The notes under the pieces were generated by a model. That model was not told the DNA's origin. It did no database searches and saw nothing but the letters and a program-made list of their open reading frames with translations. Position numbers and translations under genes: made by a program. DNA of 64,000 nt from Brienomyrus brachyistius (lineage: Eukaryota; Chordata; Actinopteri; Osteoglossiformes; Mormyridae): positions 7,142,324-7,206,323 of the forward strand of contig NC_064537.1 in assembly GCF_023856365.1 (NCBI RefSeq), given 5' to 3'. Below, in pieces: positions 58,990 to 64,000 of this stretch. How positions within the stretch are numbered: position 1 is the stretch's first letter; every line of letters starts with the position of its first letter.

Positions 58990-59232
58990 GATTAGGAGAG
59001 TGTTTGGCTCAGCAGGCTAATCCTCTGTGCCTATGATTGGAAGGTTGCCGGTTTGAGCCCAGCCTCTCCTGTATAGTCACGTCTGTGGGCCCTTGAGTGA
59101 GGCCCTTAACCCCCAGCTCTATGGCTACTGCTGCAGGTGGCTGCCCTTCACTGGCAAGCTTGCCTCACCTACGTGTGTGTCATGGAGAGCAAGACAGGGT
59201 AGGCAACAAGAGTTTCCCCACAGCAATCAATA
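58990..59232 (+). mobile_element. tRNA-derived SINE
   Basis: A box TTGGCTCAGCAGGCTAA, B box GGTTTGAGCCC, then TTGAGTGAGGCCCTTAACCC and a CAATCAATAAA end. Same family as the SINE at 4319-4566, opposite strand. Confidence 0.75.
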
Positions 59233-59259
59233 AAATGTCATTGTTCTATGCTAATACTG

Positions 59260-60600
59260 ATGTGATATAACTATCAAGGGCTCTTTTTGCACCTCTGTTT
59301 AAAAACAATCTTCCACTGAATCTGGAATCTGGATATTTCAAGGCTGTTAAGAGTAATGACCGTGCACCAGATGATTTCTACCCCATCCATGACATCATGA
59401 AAAGATGTCGCCTGGGGCTGAGTAGTGATGCAGTTTTCAGCGTATCGTTCGAAAGTCCGCAGAGGTGAAGAAGCAGCTTGGTGGCGGAGGAAAGAGACCT
59501 TGGAATGTTCTCGGAGACTTTGGCTGAGGTTTTGGCAACCATGAGGCACAGCCACAGCACTGGAGATTCCCGCCAGGCTGAGTCTCTTCGGTGAGAAGCC
59601 GAGTTTGTGTCTAAGATTATTTCTGCCCTCAAAGTACCCAATCAGCATGTGCCAGATGAAGCCTGATTGGCTGAGCTGGGCCCCTGCAAATTGTAAAACC
59701 TGAACTCTTTCTGGATAGTTCTGTATTATGACTAAAGGCTTTTCACTTTCTTAGGCAATGGCCAGTAATGCACTATTTCAGCTATTATAAAAACAACCTT
59801 TGAGCTAGAGATGATAAGATGACCTATTAAGGCCCAGAATGTAAAAATAACAGACAGATCTGGGAGACGATTCTCCTCAAGGGCTTTTAAAGTGTTTCAA
59901 TGCCGTAAATAACAGCTCCGGATTAATGGCCTGGCTTAGGTCAGTTCATAGCATCTTATTTGTCTGTAAAATGGAGACTGAATAAAAATGTACAGCAGCT
60001 CCATAAATCGAGATGGACACATTCACATTTTAATTTAAATGCGGAGCGTTTGCCTTCTGGGCTTCTGCGAGTGATCTACTGATGTCTGGATACATCAGAT
60101 ATGGGGAGTGATGTGGACTGAATCTACATTATTTTACTGAGTTATTCCACACATCTTCTCCTTCTGTGTTTAATAAGTGCTTCACAAACTGGCCTAGACT
60201 TCGTGTCACTGAACTACGGGAGAGACTGGGTGTCTGCACATTTATAACAGCTGATCATCTACTGAAAGATATTGAGTTTTACTAACATTAAAGATATTAC
60301 CGTAACTAAGCATCAGTGGGAAACAGTTTTATTTTTTGTTTTTGTTTTTGATCATTATCAACTGCCATTAACTGGCCTACATTCAGCTTGTGGTCCTTTC
60401 ATCAACATAATCAGTCAGATTTAGATTTGGAGTCTAACATACATCATGTGTGTCATTTACATCACACCCTAAATTGACCAGCTTTTCTGGGAAAAAAAAG
60501 TTCATTTCACTTTAATATAACAAAAAGCCTTATACTTTACTATGCCGTTGTTATGTCAGAGCCTTTCACAGGCTTCCTTATAGGCGCAAAATGCATGTAA
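59260..60600. other. Intergenic DNA, possible conserved element
   Basis: No gene recognised. Both strands stay open for over 80 codons around 59274-59648 with higher GC than the flanks. This could be a conserved non-coding element or a lost exon; it cannot be decided by eye. Confidence 0.3.
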
Positions 60601-60604
60601 GACA

Positions 60605-60745
60605 GGGGTGTCAAACTCCCATCCTGGGGGGCCGGAGCCCTGCACAGTTTTTGGTTCACCCTCTTTTAACACACCTGATTCAACTCCTTGTGCTAATTAC
60701 CACACAGCTCTTGAGCTGAATTATTTGTTGTGGAACAGGGCAAAA
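60605..60745 (+). mobile_element. hAT-type MITE fragment
   Basis: CAGGGGTGTCAAACTCCCAT followed by a CTGGGGGGCCGGAGCCCTGC block and ACACACCTGATTCAACTCC. This is a very common fish MITE; the right end is not found. Confidence 0.6.
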
Positions 60746-60787
60746 AAAAATTCTTAAGAAATAATATTTTTTCTACATTTTTTAAAC

Positions 60788-60909
60788 CACTGTTTCCCAA
60801 CCCGGTCGTCGGGAACCCACAGATGATCCATGTTTTAGCTCCCTGTCCAACAGTCTGTATTTTGGGAAGGAGCAAAAACATGGACTGTCTGTGGAGCCCT
60901 GTGGACCAG
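60788..60909. mobile_element. hAT MITE, first of a tandem pair
   Basis: Starts CACTGTTTCCCAACCCGG. Flanked by TTTTAAAC at 60780-60787 and 60910-60917, a perfect 8-bp duplication. 122 bp. Confidence 0.7.
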
Positions 60910-60917
60910 TTTTAAAC

Positions 60918-61064
60918 CAGTGTTCCCCAACTCACATTTTTGCTTCCCCTCAGCTCCCAGCACACCCGTACCAGGTGTATGGTGTTCCTGATTGGCTGGG
61001 ATCTGGGAGGGAGCAAAAATGTGGACTGTCTGGGGTTCCCCGAGGACTGGGTTGAGAAACACTG
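60918..61064. mobile_element. hAT MITE, second of a tandem pair
   Basis: Starts CAGTGTTCCCCAACTC and ends GGGTTGAGAAACACTG. It shares TTTTAAAC at 60910-60917 and has a third copy at 61065-61072. 147 bp. Confidence 0.7.
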
Positions 61065-61074
61065 TTTTAAACAA

Positions 61075-62136
61075 TTTGAGATCTGCAGGTCCAGCCAGCC
61101 ACTCCTGCAGAGGGAGAGCTTGGCTTTGTTTCATCAGCGTGCAGGGCTGCTGCGTTCAGCACTGAGAACACAGAGCCGCACGAACTAATGGAACGTGACG
61201 GAAACTGCTGCCTAGATCGTCGGCAAATTGCGTAGAGACCCTCCACGCTTTTGGTGGGTCACAGTCGATACGTGTGAAGAAGGCACGTAACGTAAAGCCT
61301 CCAGTAATGAGGGAGCTTGTTTTCCGAGAGGATTGCGGTCACCAGCCGTCCACCGTCGTGTTTAGGGAACTTAAACCCCGAATTACATGGAGGAGGATGG
61401 AAAGGAAGGCGGAGGCAGAAGTAATTATGAAAAGCTGCTGTGTTTTGGTCACGGTCAGCCACAGGCTCTGTCACCTTGGTGCTGCTTTCGCCGTCCTGGT
61501 TATTAAGGAGAACCGGGCTGATTAATGCATCCTCCTTGGGCAGAGGCGGAACAAATTTATGGTTTTTCTACATCTACCCTCTTCACAGAACGACTTTGTG
61601 GCTGATGGTGTAGTACTGCTAACTCACACCTCTGGGGCTGCGGTTTAAAATTGCGAATTTGCTCTGTATGTGTGGATTTTGAAAGCTCCCTCCTCTGTTC
61701 CCCTGCCTGAGCAGATCCCTTCCTGACCCTGTACAGGATTAACACATGGATGGATGATAGATGCCCACTCTATGTTGAGTTCATTCACCTGAACTCAGTG
61801 CTACCAGACCAGTGTCACTGCTGTCAATTCTTTCCAATCATGCGCAGTTACAGTCAACATCTGAACCTTGTTTGGTGTAAATTACCTCCCCCCCCCCAGT
61901 ATGTGAGTCACACAATCTTAGTGAAGACCACACTCACCATTTCTGCCAGTTCTCCCACATCATTGTTCCAACATGATGGAAAGCGGCTTCTCTACCCCAA
62001 AGACCTTCGGCTTTGAGTCCTCAACCAGCTAAGAGCTCCCATCAAGACATATTGTTCAACTTTAGTCTTAATTACTCAAAGGTTCTATTTTAATCACACT
62101 TAAGACTATAATGAGTTTTATCATTTTGGTCTAGAA
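61075..62136. other. Intergenic DNA without recognised features
   Basis: No gene or repeat recognised. Confidence 0.4.
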
Positions 62137-62271
62137 CAGCAGTCCTCAACCACTGGGCTGCGGATCAGTACTGGGCCGCGGATCATTTGGTACTGGGCTA
62201 CAAAGAAAGAGTAAAACATTTACGTTTTAATTCCATTTTATTGAATGTTGGAGGTTGTATTTTGAATGACC
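62137..62271 (+). mobile_element. hAT element left end
   Basis: CAGTCCTCAACCACTGGGCT then GCGGATCATTTGGTACTGGG, the left terminus of a common fish hAT family. Its right end is not seen in the window. Confidence 0.6.
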
Positions 62272-62273
62272 GG

Positions 62274-63560
62274 GGCCCATATTCACAAAGCATTTTATCT
62301 TACCACTAAGAGTACTGCTAAATCACACAAAAAAATTTAACTAAGAGCTCTTTCCTAAAAACTATTCACAAAGTGGCTGAGAGCAACTTTTTGTTAGCTT
62401 AGGAGTCGGCGGTTTTCCTACAGTAAGTGCAAAACTCCGTCACTATGGCTGCCGGCGGTTCTCATGCACGAGCTTGCCTGAAATTGCTACGGGGATTGGT
62501 TGATGAGTCCAGTATGTGCTGGTGAAAATGGATGTGCAACATCCCATTAACACCAATACAGTGGAAACCACTTATAGTGATCATGGTTATAGTGAGCAAC
62601 CAATTATAATCACCAAAAAGCATGGGACACAATCATTCCTGTGCAAATACTGTTTAAATAATCGCTTATAATAATCAAATAAACATTTTTAAAGTACTTT
62701 TTGGTCTTTTTTTAAATCACAACATATGTAAGAAAATTACAGCTACTGCATTTTCTTTAACTTTACTTTGATCGCCGTACTTTGCCTTGCGGGTAACCCG
62801 GCCGTCTGCTTCGGGCTGTAGGATCCTCAGGCTAATGCTGAATGCATAGAAAACATCACAGTAAAAAGAATGTCACTTTCTTTCAATAACAAATATCGCC
62901 TCATCACAGCTTATGGTAAACTGCTACAAACGAGCCAACGAGAAACAGCAGCGAAATTACATCAAGGTAAATTTTATGTACAGTACGATATTGTAGCGTA
63001 TTTGAATTATACACAGTTCAGTAATTTGAAAAGCGTTTGAAACAGCTGTACTGTATTTTGAACGAGTCAGTAATATTCGGTACATAACGACACAGTCCGT
63101 TTTATTACCTCATATTCATGTAATAAATATACAAATGTCAATTAGATGGTAATCTGCCTGAGACATAAAGGGGGAAAAAAAGAAACATATCGGCTATAAT
63201 TATCACTATAAGCGGTTTCCATTGTATATGATTGGGTTATTTTGGTTTGTTGGAGATGTTATTGCATCCCTCACAACCTCCACAACAAGCATTATTCCCT
63301 CCCGACTGAGGCGGTACCCTTTAAGTAATTCAGCGTTCGTTTAATGTTTCCAAGACTTACTGACTTAGGAGTCCTCTAGACCACCCTTTAGTTCTCCAAG
63401 ATTTAGGTGCCACTTTTAGCACTAAGGGGCTTTGTGAATTGCTCTTAGTAAAAAAAACAACTAAGGAGTCCTACATTTAGGACTGACACGTCTATTATTT
63501 TTAGGAGTTTCTCCTAAATAGGCAAACTTTTATCCTTAAGATGCCTTGGGAATACGGGCC
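62274..63560. mobile_element. Harbinger-like element with inner insertion
   Basis: Ends GGCCCATATTCACAAAGCAT and the inverse of ATGCCTTGGGAATACGGGCC form inverted repeats. A short frame MAAGGSHARACLKLLRGLVD (about 62443) may be the start of a lost ORF. No target duplication was verified. Confidence 0.55.
62559..63224. mobile_element. Tigger/pogo-like MITE nested in the Harbinger-like element
   Basis: Ends CAGTGGAAACCACTTATAGT and its near-inverse at the right (CTATAAGCGGTTTCCATTG), with TA on both sides (62557-62558 and 63225-63226). 666 bp, no transposase. Confidence 0.75.
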
Positions 63561-64000
63561 ACGGTCGTCTCCCAATCACTTTTTTCTGTGCCGCTTTCAC
63601 AGTTATAGATATTAAAAGATAAATACCGTGTTTGCGATTGGACGTGCGCATGTGCGGGCGCCATATTGGGACGCGCAACACTCCAGTCATTTTTCCGCCT
63701 GCAAAAATGTTGCAGGCATGGTCAGTGTTTGAGTTTACAAACAGACCAAACCTTAAAAACAGGCGGCGAGGTAACTTTTCATAAATAAAAGTATATATTT
63801 TTTTATTTTATTGTTATGCACGTTAGTGAACATGAGCTATCTCTTCAGACTATATTATGCGCGCGCAAAAATGGCTGGGCCGTGGAAAATTGTCTTACAT
63901 GAGTCAGTGGTGCAAAAAAAGACCGCCGGTCCAGAATATACGATATTGAAGTTGTGTTTGGCTAAAACACTAGCATGGACAAATGGAGGGCAATAGAGAA

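Overview
The window is vertebrate nuclear DNA from a ray-finned fish, probably a teleost. The evidence is intron-split genes with GT/AG junctions, tRNA-derived SINEs with the (GGAT)n tail seen in fish, Tc1, hAT, Tigger-like and Harbinger-like transposons, LINE fragments, and teleost-type prototype galectins. The species cannot be fixed from the sequence. All calls were made by eye; no database search was run.

Layout. 0-7 kb is repeat-rich flank: a hAT MITE, a solo LTR, SINEs, a Tc1 relic and a minisatellite split by a SINE. 7.2-13.9 kb holds galectin gene A on the minus strand. 14-18.3 kb is repeat-rich and includes a 48-bp minisatellite. 18.35-40.94 kb is a large imperfect palindrome. Its left arm carries galectin B (minus), its right arm carries galectin C (plus), and they flank a 1.67-kb spacer. 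Both arms also carry the same transposon relics: hAT, LINE reverse transcriptase with a nested solo LTR, and a Myb/SANT-like fragment. 41-43.5 kb is repeat flank. 44.36-56.55 kb is a complete 13-exon gtpbp1 gene on the plus strand, coding for a 678-aa translational GTPase, with a GC-rich promoter and a likely 3' UTR. 57-64 kb is intergenic with hAT MITEs and a nested transposon cluster.

Main observation. Galectins B and C sit in arms whose introns and UTRs are almost identical, yet their coding exons differ heavily. By hand count 56 codons differ in amino acid and only 4 differ silently, while about 330 nt of 3' UTR differ at about 6 sites. The changes include residues of the canonical beta-galactoside pocket. 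This is the signature of accelerated, diversifying exon evolution after duplication, as known for conger eel galectins, here in a fresh inverted duplication. The spacer also ends in a third, direct-orientation copy of an arm segment, joined abruptly to the right arm, which looks like a template-switch scar.
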